A DNA stretch of 57,304 nt from Eubacterium xylanophilum ATCC 35991 (GTDB taxonomy: Bacteria > Bacillota > Clostridia > Lachnospirales > Lachnospiraceae), in assembly GCF_000518685.1 (NCBI RefSeq), contig NZ_KI912473.1, positions 1-57,304 on the forward strand. The letters are read 5' to 3'. The first letter of the stretch is position 1. Each line of letters begins with the position of its first letter. Of this stretch, positions 46,291 through 54,975 are shown one piece after another. A program made the translations under genes and the position numbers. Below the pieces are notes generated by a model. It made no database searches, was not told the DNA's origin, and saw nothing but the letters and a program-made list of their open reading frames with translations.

Positions 46291-47469
46291 ATGCTATTTA
46301 ATAAATATGTTAATAATAGGTTTATGGTTAGATTATTTATATTATCGTTGATATGTGGGATGTTATATAACAGCGATATATCAAATGCCAGGGCAGTAGT
46401 GCTAAATCATAAAAATATTAAAGTAAATATTGGAAAAACAAAAAAAATAATGCTCAAAGGAGCAAATAAAAAACAACTTAAGAAAGCCAAATGGTCAGTT
46501 AAATCAGGCAAGAAGCATATTAAGATCAAGATATCTAAGTCAAAAGCCTCAATAAAAGTGACAGGTAAGAAGACAGGAAAAGCTAAGGTTTTGTGCAAGG
46601 TTGCAGGCAAGAAGTTGGTATGTAAGATTACTGTGAAGGCAGCGAAAAGCAAATCAATCAAACCAGCTGCAATAGCTACAACACCTGTGAACAAAGCAAC
46701 TCCTGCCCCAGTGGCAACTTTGGCGCCTACACCACAATCAACGACAATGCCTGTGGAATCTGAGCGTCCAACGCATATTCCAACAGAGGATAAGTTGATG
46801 GCTGAACCAGCAAAATGCACAGAATTACCTAGAATGGACGAAAATGGTGGAGCCATAGAAAGAGTAGAAGGATACGATGCATATTATTTTTATGGTACGA
46901 ATGTGTTGCGATTTGACATTGAAACATTGACATATTCATCTGTTATTGATGTACCTAAGGATGCTATTAATCAATTTGACTTATCAGAAAAGCAGAACAA
47001 AACTGTTATTGCATGGTATACAGATAGGGATAGTAATAACAAATATGAAATGACTATAGCCCAGGATGGAGGTGTTATAGCAAATGAAGATTCATCGTAT
47101 TTATGTTGTGGAATCTCGGACATTCGAGGTTTTGAGAATTTATATACAGAAAAGATAAAAAATTTGACTAGAGCATTTTATCAGTACAATCCAATGACTC
47201 ACGGAGATTTGATGTTGGATTTAGGAGATAATTTTGATACATCCAACGTTGAAGTGTTTGATGGAATGTTTGAAAGAGTTGGTTCTATTTTTAGAAGTCT
47301 ACAAATTAGACTTGGTAAAAAGTTTAGTGTAAGAAGTGCAAAGTCGGCTGAATGGATATGTTATTATGGCCCCTATAATCATATTGATAGATTTATTGCA
47401 CCAAACCGAGAGGTTGCAGATTGGTTTTTGAAAAATCAGCTAAGTTATTCTGTCGTTGTTGAAGAATAA
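46291..47469 (+). CDS. Secreted BspA/DUF285-like protein with Lys-rich module (paralog 3)
   Basis: 392 residues; closest to paralog 1 in both the C-terminal domain and the 3' flank, with a different signal peptide (FMVRLFILSLICGMLYNSDI). The Lys-rich module, Pro/Thr linker and FIAPNREVADWFLKNQLSYS end are nearly identical to paralog 1. ATG 46291 follows AAAGGAGG at 46275-46282. The insertion sequence ends just upstream, so its original promoter may have been lost and expression may depend on the element. Confidence 0.75.
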   Translation: MLFNKYVNNRFMVRLFILSLICGMLYNSDISNARAVVLNHKNIKVNIGKTKKIMLKGANKKQLKKAKWSVKSGKKHIKIKISKSKASIKVTGKKTGKAKVLCKVAGKKLVCKITVKAAKSKSIKPAAIATTPVNKATPAPVATLAPTPQSTTMPVESERPTHIPTEDKLMAEPAKCTELPRMDENGGAIERVEGYDAYYFYGTNVLRFDIETLTYSSVIDVPKDAINQFDLSEKQNKTVIAWYTDRDSNNKYEMTIAQDGGVIANEDSSYLCCGISDIRGFENLYTEKIKNLTRAFYQYNPMTHGDLMLDLGDNFDTSNVEVFDGMFERVGSIFRSLQIRLGKKFSVRSAKSAEWICYYGPYNHIDRFIAPNREVADWFLKNQLSYSVVVEE

Positions 47470-47521
47470 GTTTTGCACAAATTAGTGTCTATATCACAAG
47501 CAATGTTATAAAGGCAAATGC

Positions 47522-47556
47522 GGTACCCTCAAAAAGTTTAACTTTTTGGGGGTACC
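47522..47556 (+). terminator. Terminator after BspA-like paralog 3
   Basis: GGTACCCTCAAAAAG and CTTTTTGGGGGTACC, loop TTTAA: the same 15-bp hairpin as at 42552, with one change that restores a Watson-Crick pair. Confidence 0.78.
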
Positions 47557-47603
47557 TTAGATTTCGAACAAAAACCTGGGCTACCACCAACTTTCTGTAA
47601 ACA

Positions 47604-47632
47604 TTGATATGTGCAACATTATATGTTATAAT
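47604..47632 (+). promoter_or_regulatory. Promoter of yigZ and downstream genes
   Basis: TTGATA (47604-47609), 17 bases, TATAAT (47627-47632), about 80 bases upstream of ATG 47713. Confidence 0.75.
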
Positions 47633-47712
47633 ACGCCTAGTGAATATTTGGGATAGTGCATAATAGAAGACACTTAGTCGAAGTGTGATATCCTATAGAG
47701 GGGAATATTTTA

Positions 47713-48339
47713 ATGGATAATGATATGAAACTTGTGGTAAAAGGTGGGACCGGTGAAATTGTAGAGAAGAAGTCTCGCTTTATTGCCAATGTTTTTCCGG
47801 TGGAAAGTGAAGAAGAAGCACTGGAGATTATATCTAAAATGAAGAAAAAGTACTACGATGCTAGGCATAACTGTTTTGCCTATACGGTTGGAGATGACAG
47901 AGAGGTTGAGCGCTGTAGTGATGATGGAGAACCGTCTGGTACGGCGGGCAGACCGATGCTTGATGTGATTTTGGGAGAGAACTTGTACAATGTACTAGTT
48001 GTTGTAACCAGGTACTTTGGCGGGACGCTTCTTGGCACAGGGGGACTGGTTCGTGCTTATTCTGAATCCACTAAGGCAGGTATTGCTGCATGCGAGATGA
48101 AAACAAAGGTCAGAGGATTTTCGTTTGAAGTTGGAATTGACTATAGCCTAGTGGGGAAGATTCAGTATATCGCTGAGATGGCAGGTGCTGTTGAAGTTGA
48201 TGCCCAGTACGGTGAGAGAGTAAACTTTCGATACAATATTCACAAGGATAGTGCCGCTCGCTTTGAAGCTGATATCATAGAGAAAACAGGTGGCAAATGT
48301 GAGCTGGAGAAGAGTGAAGAGTGCTGGGTGGAAGTATAG
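47713..48339 (+). CDS. yigZ: YigZ/IMPACT family protein
   Basis: 208 residues with the UPF0029 signature (KKSRFIANVFPVESEEEALE, DDGEPSGTAGRPMLDVI, TRYFGGTLLGTGGLVRAYSE) and a C-terminal DUF1949-like ferredoxin fold. The family is linked to translation control by homology to IMPACT, but the bacterial role is unsettled. Confidence 0.92.
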   Translation: MDNDMKLVVKGGTGEIVEKKSRFIANVFPVESEEEALEIISKMKKKYYDARHNCFAYTVGDDREVERCSDDGEPSGTAGRPMLDVILGENLYNVLVVVTRYFGGTLLGTGGLVRAYSESTKAGIAACEMKTKVRGFSFEVGIDYSLVGKIQYIAEMAGAVEVDAQYGERVNFRYNIHKDSAARFEADIIEKTGGKCELEKSEECWVEV

Positions 48340-48371
48340 GGAATATGCGCTAAAGTTGCGAGGTGAAACGT

Positions 48372-49703
48372 TTGAATATTTTTGAATATATGGGAGAAAA
48401 AAATAAGGAAAAAGAATCTCCGCTGGCGGCAAGATTGCGTCCGAGGAGTCTGGATGAAGTAGTGGGACAGCAGCATATTGTTAGTCCGGATAAGATGCTT
48501 GCAAGGGCAATAAGGGCGGATAAGTTGACTTCTGTAATCTTTTATGGACCGCCGGGAACCGGTAAAACTACGCTGGCAAAGGTGATTGCAGCGACGACAA
48601 AGGGATATTTTCGTCAGATAAATGCCACTTCTGCAGGAAAGAAAGATATGCAGGAAGTAGTGGAAGAGGCAGAGCAAAACTTTGCCATGAACAATCGCAA
48701 GACAATCCTATTTATCGATGAGATTCATAGATTCAACAAGGGACAGCAGGATTATCTATTGCCTTTTGTGGAGGACGGGACTATTATCTTGATTGGCGCA
48801 ACCACCGAGAATCCTTACTTTGAGGTCAACGGAGCGCTGATATCCCGGTCGATTATTTTTGAATTAAAACCACTTGCTATAGATGATATTAAAATGCTCA
48901 TAACCCGTGCAATTACCGATGTTGAGCGAGGTCTTGGAACTTATAATGCATGTATTGATGACGAGGCTTTGAACTTCTTGGCTGATGTGAGCGGTGGCGA
49001 TGCCAGGAAAGCTCTAAATGCCGTGGAGCTAGCAGTTCTCACGACACCAAAAGGGGATGATGGCAAGATTCACATCAACCTTAGCGTGGCCGAGGAGTGT
49101 ATCCAGCGCCGAAGTGTCCGATATGACAAATCCGGCGATAACCACTACGACGTCATATCTGCATTTATCAAGAGTATGCGCGGCTCAGATCCTGACGCAG
49201 TCGTCTATTATCTTGCCAGAATGTTAAATGCCGGCGAGGACATCAAGTTTATCGCACGCCGTATCATGATTTGCGCTTCAGAAGATGTGTCCAATGCCGA
49301 CCCAAACGCCCTAGTAGTAGCAACTTCGGCGGCTCAGGCGATTGAGCGCCTGGGAATGCCGGAAGCCAGGATAGTGTTGGCGCAAGCAGCTCTTTATGTG
49401 GCCTGTGCCCCAAAAAGCAATTCGTCTATTATGGCAATTGACAGCGCACTTGAATATGTGAAAAATAGTCCGGAACACGGAGTTCCATCGCATCTCCAAG
49501 ATGCTCACTACGGTGGTGCTGCCAAGCTTGGTAGAGGGATTGGTTATGAGTATGCCCACGACTTTCCGGAACATTTTTCTACTCAAAACTATTTGCCGGA
49601 AGAGATGCAGGGCGTGAGTTTCTTCGAACTAAGCGATCAAGGCTATGAAACCCGCCTCGCAGAGAGGATGAAAAAACTGAGAAAAATGAGGGAAGAATCA
49701 TGA
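48372..49703 (+). CDS. rarA: Replication-associated recombination protein A (RarA/MgsA)
   Basis: AAA+ ATPase acting at stalled forks, about 443 residues. Features are LAARLRPRSLDEVVGQQHIV, Walker A YGPPGTGKTTLAKVIAATT, Walker B ILFIDEIHRFNKGQQD, sensor GATTENPYFEVNGALISRS and the C-terminal tetramerisation part with HLQDAHYGGA. GTG 48363 is in frame, but GAGGTG at 48359-48364 overlaps it and favours TTG 48372. It overlaps the next gene by four bases (ATGA). Confidence 0.92.
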   Translation: MNIFEYMGEKNKEKESPLAARLRPRSLDEVVGQQHIVSPDKMLARAIRADKLTSVIFYGPPGTGKTTLAKVIAATTKGYFRQINATSAGKKDMQEVVEEAEQNFAMNNRKTILFIDEIHRFNKGQQDYLLPFVEDGTIILIGATTENPYFEVNGALISRSIIFELKPLAIDDIKMLITRAITDVERGLGTYNACIDDEALNFLADVSGGDARKALNAVELAVLTTPKGDDGKIHINLSVAEECIQRRSVRYDKSGDNHYDVISAFIKSMRGSDPDAVVYYLARMLNAGEDIKFIARRIMICASEDVSNADPNALVVATSAAQAIERLGMPEARIVLAQAALYVACAPKSNSSIMAIDSALEYVKNSPEHGVPSHLQDAHYGGAAKLGRGIGYEYAHDFPEHFSTQNYLPEEMQGVSFFELSDQGYETRLAERMKKLRKMREES

Positions 49704-51136
49704 ATTTACCAGAAACATTTCTTGTGGAGATGAAGAGAATACTTGGAGATGAGTATGAGGCTTATCTGTCCACCACGGAGGATACTAGGCAGTATGGGCT
49801 TCGCGTCAATACTTCCAAGATTTCCGTCGAAGAATTTAAGCGCATCGCGCCCTTTCCAATCCGCAAGATTCCATATATATCCAATGGATTCTACTATGAC
49901 GAGGAAAGCCAGCCGGCAAAGCATCCATATTACTTTGCGGGGCTATATTATTTACAGGATCCAAGCGCGATGACTCCGGCGTCCCGACTTCCGATATCCA
50001 AAGGAGACAGGGTGCTTGATTTGTGTGCCGCTCCCGGCGGAAAAGCCACAGAATTAGGCGCTGAACTGGATGGCACGGGACTTCTCATCGCCAATGATAT
50101 CAGTGCTAAGCGCGCCAAGGCACTCCTCAAAAATATCGAGCTTTTTGGCATCAAGAACAGCCTTATAACAACCGAATACCCAGAGGCGCTTCGCCCTGAT
50201 TTCATGAGCTTTTTTGACAAAATACTCGTGGACGCTCCTTGCTCCGGCGAGGGCATGTTTCGCAAAAGCCCATCGATGATAAAGGCATGGGAGAAAAATG
50301 GTCCGGAATTTTACAGCAAGCTTCAAAGAGAAATTCTCGACAGCACGATACCGATGCTCCGCGAAGGAGGTATGCTTCTCTACTCGACTTGCACATTTTC
50401 CCCAATTGAAAATGAGGGCACAGTGGAATATGCATTGAGCTTGGATGATTCTCTTGAACTTATCGATATCGAGGGATATGAGGGCTTTAGAAAGGGTAAT
50501 CCGGAACTAATCAATAGCTCGGATAAGTCAATAGAAAAATGCGTGAGAATATTTCCTCATAATGTGGACGGCGAGGGACACTTTCTGGCCCTATTTCATA
50601 AGCGTACTACGGCGGAAATGGCTGGCTCAGAGGCGATGACAATCGAAAACGTGAGCAGTAAAAAATCAAAAAAAAAAAATGATATATTAGGGCCGCTTAA
50701 AGGCGAGGATCGCGAGCTTGTCGGAACATTTTTGAAAAATATTAAAAGTGAATTTGAAGGATATCACCTTCAAAACAAGAATGGTATGGTTTACTTGATG
50801 CCAGATGAATTTACAAAGTCCATAAAACTTCGCTTCCTCAGAAGTGGGTTGTTTTTGGGAGAAATCAAAAAGAAGAGATTTGAGCCAAGCCAGTCCCTGG
50901 CAGTGGCGCTTAAGAGTTCAGAATACGCGCATCTGCTAGACCTGGCATCGACCGACCCACGAGTGGAAAAGTACTTGAAGGGTGAGACTATAAATATCGA
51001 AGAGGGAGAACGTGATGCAGCCGGTGAAAAGGGCGCATGGGTACTTGTTTGTGTTGACGGATATCCTCTTGGTTGGGGGAAGAATACGGGCTCGACCCTG
51101 AAAAATAAGTACCACCAGGGATGGAGAATGAAGTGA
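49700..51136 (+). CDS. RsmF-like 16S rRNA (cytosine-C5) methyltransferase, NOP2/Sun family
   Basis: SAM-dependent m5C methyltransferase of 478 residues. SAM-binding motif VLDLCAAPGGKATELGA, the PC motif VDAPCSGEGMFRKSP and the catalytic TC motif YSTCTFSPIENEGTVEYA are intact. The long C-terminal half (about 310-478) resembles the PUA-like extension of RsmF/YebU. It is translationally coupled to rarA. Confidence 0.9.
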   Translation: MNLPETFLVEMKRILGDEYEAYLSTTEDTRQYGLRVNTSKISVEEFKRIAPFPIRKIPYISNGFYYDEESQPAKHPYYFAGLYYLQDPSAMTPASRLPISKGDRVLDLCAAPGGKATELGAELDGTGLLIANDISAKRAKALLKNIELFGIKNSLITTEYPEALRPDFMSFFDKILVDAPCSGEGMFRKSPSMIKAWEKNGPEFYSKLQREILDSTIPMLREGGMLLYSTCTFSPIENEGTVEYALSLDDSLELIDIEGYEGFRKGNPELINSSDKSIEKCVRIFPHNVDGEGHFLALFHKRTTAEMAGSEAMTIENVSSKKSKKKNDILGPLKGEDRELVGTFLKNIKSEFEGYHLQNKNGMVYLMPDEFTKSIKLRFLRSGLFLGEIKKKRFEPSQSLAVALKSSEYAHLLDLASTDPRVEKYLKGETINIEEGERDAAGEKGAWVLVCVDGYPLGWGKNTGSTLKNKYHQGWRMK

Positions 51137-51152
51137 TAAATGAGGTATAATT

Positions 51153-52253
51153 ATGAATATTTCAATAAATGATTTGCGTGGATGGAATAAGGAAGATATA
51201 GTATTTGTGGATATTAGAGGCGAGATTTCTTATAATCATGGTCACGTAGACGGCGCAGTGTCTTTGGAAGATGTAGCTATGGCCGACGAAGTGATTCCTC
51301 TTGACAAAACAAAGAAATACGTAGTCTATTGCACCTATGGCAAGAACAGCAAGCCAATTGTGCATGCGCTGAGAGATGCGGGCTACGAAGCATATAATCT
51401 CGAGGGTGGTTTTAGAGAGTGGCTCAGGCAAAATGCGGAGAACTATGATGAAGACGAATTGATCAGGTACGATCGCCAAATCATCCTCCCACAGATCGGA
51501 AGTGAAGGCCAGCTAAAACTCAAGAATGCCAAAGTGCTAATTGTGGGGGCAGGTGGCCTAGGCTCCCCCGCAGCATTGTATCTTGCCGGAGCCGGTATCG
51601 GACAAATTGGAATAGTCGATGCCGATGAGGTTAGTATGACTAACCTCCAAAGGCAGATTGCTTTTAATGAAACTATGCTTGGCGAGAATAAGGCCGCGGC
51701 AGCCAAAAAAGTGCTAGAAAGATTAAATAGTAAGATTAAGATTGTGACGTATTCAGAATATTTGACCCCGTCAAATGCTGAGAGAATTATTTCTGAGTAT
51801 GATTTTGTAGTGGATGGCGTAGATAATTTTGAGACAAAATTCTTGATAAATGACACCTGTGTTCTATTAAAAAAGCCATTCACACACGCAGGAATTCTTA
51901 GGTTTGATGGTCAAGTAATGACGTACGTACCGGGAGAGAGCTCCTGCTACAGATGTATATTTGAAGAAATCCCAGACAAAGGTAGCGTCCCAAACTGCTC
52001 TGAAGCCGGTGTCATCGGTGCCATGGCCGGAACTATCGGCAGCATCCAAGCCCTCGAAGCAATCAAGTACTTCACCGGCGCGGGAGAACTCCTTACCAAC
52101 AAAATGCTTGTCTTCGATGGCTTAACAATGAATACCCGAATTGTAAAACTCCCAAACAAGAACCCTAATTGTCGCGTTTGCGGAGAACATGCGGATATAA
52201 AAGGAATAAAGGAAAATGCGGGGGAGTATACCATGGAGGGTTGCGCATTGTAA
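51153..52253 (+). CDS. Rhodanese-ThiF/MoeB fusion (sulfur-carrier adenylyltransferase)
   Basis: 366 residues. Residues 1-95 form a rhodanese domain with active-site Cys in VYCTYGKNSKPIVHALRDAG. Residues 105-355 are a ThiF/MoeB/HesA E1-like adenylyltransferase: RYDRQIILPQIGSEGQ, VLIVGAGGLGSPAALYLAGA, and zinc Cys pairs SCYRC and NCRVC. Usually the rhodanese domain is C-terminal in MoeB-type fusions; here it is N-terminal. It probably activates a ThiS/MoaD-like carrier for thiamine, molybdopterin or another thio-product. No such carrier lies nearby. Confidence 0.88.
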   Translation: MNISINDLRGWNKEDIVFVDIRGEISYNHGHVDGAVSLEDVAMADEVIPLDKTKKYVVYCTYGKNSKPIVHALRDAGYEAYNLEGGFREWLRQNAENYDEDELIRYDRQIILPQIGSEGQLKLKNAKVLIVGAGGLGSPAALYLAGAGIGQIGIVDADEVSMTNLQRQIAFNETMLGENKAAAAKKVLERLNSKIKIVTYSEYLTPSNAERIISEYDFVVDGVDNFETKFLINDTCVLLKKPFTHAGILRFDGQVMTYVPGESSCYRCIFEEIPDKGSVPNCSEAGVIGAMAGTIGSIQALEAIKYFTGAGELLTNKMLVFDGLTMNTRIVKLPNKNPNCRVCGEHADIKGIKENAGEYTMEGCAL

Positions 52254-52292
52254 TATCGTATATTGAAAATCACACAGACTTCCCCAAAAAAC

Positions 52293-52321
52293 TTGATTTT
52301 TTGTTCATTGTCCTATAAAAT
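52293..52321 (+). promoter_or_regulatory. Possible promoter of the YcxB-tsaE cluster
   Basis: TTGATT (52293-52298), 17 bases, TAAAAT (52316-52321), followed by about 55 bases to the first start. Moderate match. Confidence 0.45.
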
Positions 52322-52378
52322 AGGAATGAAAGATAATAACATGGGGTTTTATCCCTATTTGGAGATATGGAGAGAAAT

Positions 52379-52879
52379 ATGGACGCAAACAAATCAGAAA
52401 ATAGATTTGAAATTGATGTGATGGTTGATGGCAAGACTCTCAGCAAGTTTTTGTTGAGAAACAATTATCGTGGAATGTCGGGATTGACAGGTATATTAAT
52501 TAGTGTGGCGGCTTTGGTTGGGTTGATTCTTTTTTGGAATAACTTGATTATAGCCCAGAAGATTCTTTTGTTTGGATTGATTGGATTGTTTCTAGTAGTT
52601 CAACCAATTACATTGATTATCAAGGGGCAGGCGCAGCTTAAGACGGAGGCGTTCAAAAAGCCATTTCACTATGAATTTGGTGAAGACAAGATGACGGTCA
52701 CTAACGTGGTTGGGACTGTCGATGTGGAGTGGAAAAATGTTCGCAAAGTTGTTGCGGATAAAGCGGCATTGTATATTTATATGAATGCTGTTTCTGCGTT
52801 TATATTGCCTGCTACAGAATGTGATGGGAAGTTTGATGAGATTGTTGAATTTGTAAGAGAGAAGACGAAGGACAACTAA
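52379..52879 (+). CDS. YcxB-like membrane protein
   Basis: About 166 residues with two adjacent transmembrane helices (about 37-78: LTGILISVAALVGLILFW, ILLFGLIGLFLVVQPITLII) and a C-terminal YcxB-like domain (VEWKNVRKVVADKAALYIYM, then FILPATECDG). Function unknown. ATG 52367 is also in frame, but GGAGAG lies closer to the right distance for 52379; the choice is not certain. It ends one base before tsaE. Confidence 0.68.
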   Translation: MDANKSENRFEIDVMVDGKTLSKFLLRNNYRGMSGLTGILISVAALVGLILFWNNLIIAQKILLFGLIGLFLVVQPITLIIKGQAQLKTEAFKKPFHYEFGEDKMTVTNVVGTVDVEWKNVRKVVADKAALYIYMNAVSAFILPATECDGKFDEIVEFVREKTKDN

Positions 52880-52880
52880 C

Positions 52881-53303
52881 ATGATTTATGAGAGTTTAAG
52901 TGAAGCTGACACTTTTGGTGTTGGTAAAGAGATGGCTGAAGCTATAAAGCCTGGAGCGATTATCCTTCTGGAGGGGGATTTGGGAGTTGGCAAGACTGTG
53001 TTTACGAAGGGGTTTGCTGAGGGGCTAGGTATAGAAGAGCCAATTACCAGTCCGACATTTACAATTGTACAAGAGTATAGAGAGGGAAAGTTACCGCTTT
53101 TCCATTTTGACGTGTACAGAATCGGGGATCCTGAGGAGATGTACGATATAGGATATGAGGAATATTTTTTTGGTGAGGGAGTATGTATCGTGGAGTGGCC
53201 TTCCATGATTGAGGAGTTGCTTCCGGAAAATGCCATAAAGGTACGAATTTCAAAGGATTTTGAAAAGGGCTTTGACTACAGAAAAATCGAGGTTGACGAA
53301 TAA
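52881..53303 (+). CDS. tsaE: tRNA t6A biosynthesis ATPase TsaE
   Basis: Essential ATPase of the TsaBDE complex that makes N6-threonylcarbamoyladenosine in ANN-decoding tRNAs. 140 residues with Walker A LEGDLGVGKTVFTKGFAEGL, ITSPTFTIVQEYREGKLPLF and FHFDVYRI near the Walker B position, and VCIVEWPSM. The stop overlaps the tsaB start (TAATG). Confidence 0.94.
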   Translation: MIYESLSEADTFGVGKEMAEAIKPGAIILLEGDLGVGKTVFTKGFAEGLGIEEPITSPTFTIVQEYREGKLPLFHFDVYRIGDPEEMYDIGYEEYFFGEGVCIVEWPSMIEELLPENAIKVRISKDFEKGFDYRKIEVDE

Positions 53304-54025
53304 TGAAGATATTAGGAATAGATAGTTCAGGACTTGTGGCAAGTGTTGCGCTTATGGTAGACGGGGTGATAGTGGGTGAATATACTATTCACAACAAGAA
53401 GACACACTCTCAAACGCTGTTGCCTATGATCGACGAGATGTTGGAGATGGCACAGGTTGATATAGGCGAGATTGACTGTGTGGCAGTGAGTGCCGGACCC
53501 GGATCATTTACGGGGCTTAGGATTGGAGCGGCAACTGCAAAGGGAATTGCTTGGACTTTGGGTGTGCCCGTTGTGGCAGTTTCGTCGCTTATGAGTTTGG
53601 CGGCCAATATAGCAGAAGAGGGTAGGATAGTTTGCCCTATTATGGATGCTAGAAGAAGTCAGGTGTATTATGGAATATATAGAATTAATCGGGGAATCCC
53701 GGAGGTTATAGTGGAACCGGATGTTGTTCCCGCCACGGAGGCAGCCCGAAAAGCTGCGGATATTGCCGATGGGGAGAAATGTCCAATTTTTCTGGGCGAT
53801 GGAGTGCCTGTTTATGAGGAACAGATAGGTAAAATGTTCCAAGGTGCAGAATTTGTTCGTCCAAGTAGGCGTTATCAAAATGCTGTTTCCCTGGTAGAGT
53901 TAGGAGAAGCGTTGTATAATCAGGGAGAGTATGTGAGTGCTGCGGAGTTTGCGCCTGTTTATCTGAGAAAATCTCAGGCGGAGAGAGAAAGAGAAGAAGC
54001 ACAAAAAGGGAAAGAGAAGAACTGA
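53303..54025 (+). CDS. tsaB: tRNA t6A biosynthesis protein TsaB
   Basis: ASKHA-fold partner of TsaD, 240 residues: ILGIDSSGLVASVALMVDG, KKTHSQTLLPMIDEML, and VSAGPGSFTGLRIGAATAKG. The acidic, Lys-rich tail after residue 222 (QAEREREEAQKGKEKN) is an extension. Overlaps tsaE; the next gene starts 12 bases downstream. Confidence 0.94.
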   Translation: MKILGIDSSGLVASVALMVDGVIVGEYTIHNKKTHSQTLLPMIDEMLEMAQVDIGEIDCVAVSAGPGSFTGLRIGAATAKGIAWTLGVPVVAVSSLMSLAANIAEEGRIVCPIMDARRSQVYYGIYRINRGIPEVIVEPDVVPATEAARKAADIADGEKCPIFLGDGVPVYEEQIGKMFQGAEFVRPSRRYQNAVSLVELGEALYNQGEYVSAAEFAPVYLRKSQAEREREEAQKGKEKN

Positions 54026-54037
54026 CAGGAGGAAAAG

Positions 54038-54946
54038 ATGTTAGATGTTTGTCTGCTTGGATGTGGAGGAATGATGCCGTTGCCCAAAAGGGCGTTGACG
54101 GCGCTTATGCTCCGCTACAACGGAAGCAGTATGCTTATAGATTGCGGTGAGGGGACGCAGGTCAGCGTTCGAAGCCAGGGGTGGAGTTTTAATCCAATTG
54201 ATTTGATATGTATTACGCATTTTCATGGCGACCATATTAGTGGACTTCCTGGACTTTTGCTATCTATGGGAAATGCAGATCGCACTGAGCCGGTGACCAT
54301 TATAGGGCCCAAGGGATTGCGCAAAGTGGTTAATTCAATACTGATTATAGCCCAGAGGCTCCCGTTTGAGCTGCATTTGATAGAGTTTGAAGGGGACAGT
54401 TTCCAGATGGATTTTAAGGGCTATGACATTAAGGCGTATAAGGTGAATCACAATGTACTCTGTTATGCATATACTGTGGAGATTCACAGAAGTGGCAAGT
54501 TTGATCCGACCAAGGCTGCGGCCAATCAAGTGCCGATGAAGGCTTGGAGTAGACTTCAGAAGATGGAAAATGTTACGATAGATGACAGGGAATACACACC
54601 GGACATGGTTCTTGGTCCAACAAGAAAAGGAATCAAGCTATCGTATTGTACCGATACTCGTCCTACGGAGGATATCGTCAGTTACTCAGAGGGTTCTGAC
54701 CTCTTTATATGTGAGGGAATGTACGGCGAAAAAGAGAAGATTGCCAGCGCCAAGGAGAAAAAGCATATGACAATGTATGAGGCAGCAGAGCTTGCCGCCA
54801 AGGCGCATGTGTCTGAATTGTGGCTTACTCATTATAGCCCATCTTTGTTTAGGCCTGAGCAGTACAAGGAAGAGGTTCGGAATATTTTTCCTGGGACTCG
54901 ATTTGGCAAAGATAGGATGTTTCGCGAGCTGAAATTTGAAGACTAG
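54038..54946 (+). CDS. rnz: Ribonuclease Z (tRNA 3' processing)
   Basis: Metallo-beta-lactamase-fold endonuclease that trims pre-tRNA 3' trailers; 302 residues, usual for the short form. The zinc motif THFHGDHISGLPGLLLSMG is intact, with GSSMLIDCGEGTQVSVRSQG before it, the exosite region FELHLIEFEGD, SYCTDTRP and the final His in LTHYSPSLFRPEQY. It sits where rimI is often found between tsaB and tsaD. Confidence 0.9.
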   Translation: MLDVCLLGCGGMMPLPKRALTALMLRYNGSSMLIDCGEGTQVSVRSQGWSFNPIDLICITHFHGDHISGLPGLLLSMGNADRTEPVTIIGPKGLRKVVNSILIIAQRLPFELHLIEFEGDSFQMDFKGYDIKAYKVNHNVLCYAYTVEIHRSGKFDPTKAAANQVPMKAWSRLQKMENVTIDDREYTPDMVLGPTRKGIKLSYCTDTRPTEDIVSYSEGSDLFICEGMYGEKEKIASAKEKKHMTMYEAAELAAKAHVSELWLTHYSPSLFRPEQYKEEVRNIFPGTRFGKDRMFRELKFED

Positions 54947-54975
54947 AGAGGCATAGGGGACAAGGAGGTGATAGG

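Noticed and set aside
52293-52378. Riboswitch upstream of the YcxB-like gene
   Set aside because: The leader is only about 55 bases and shows no stable structure.
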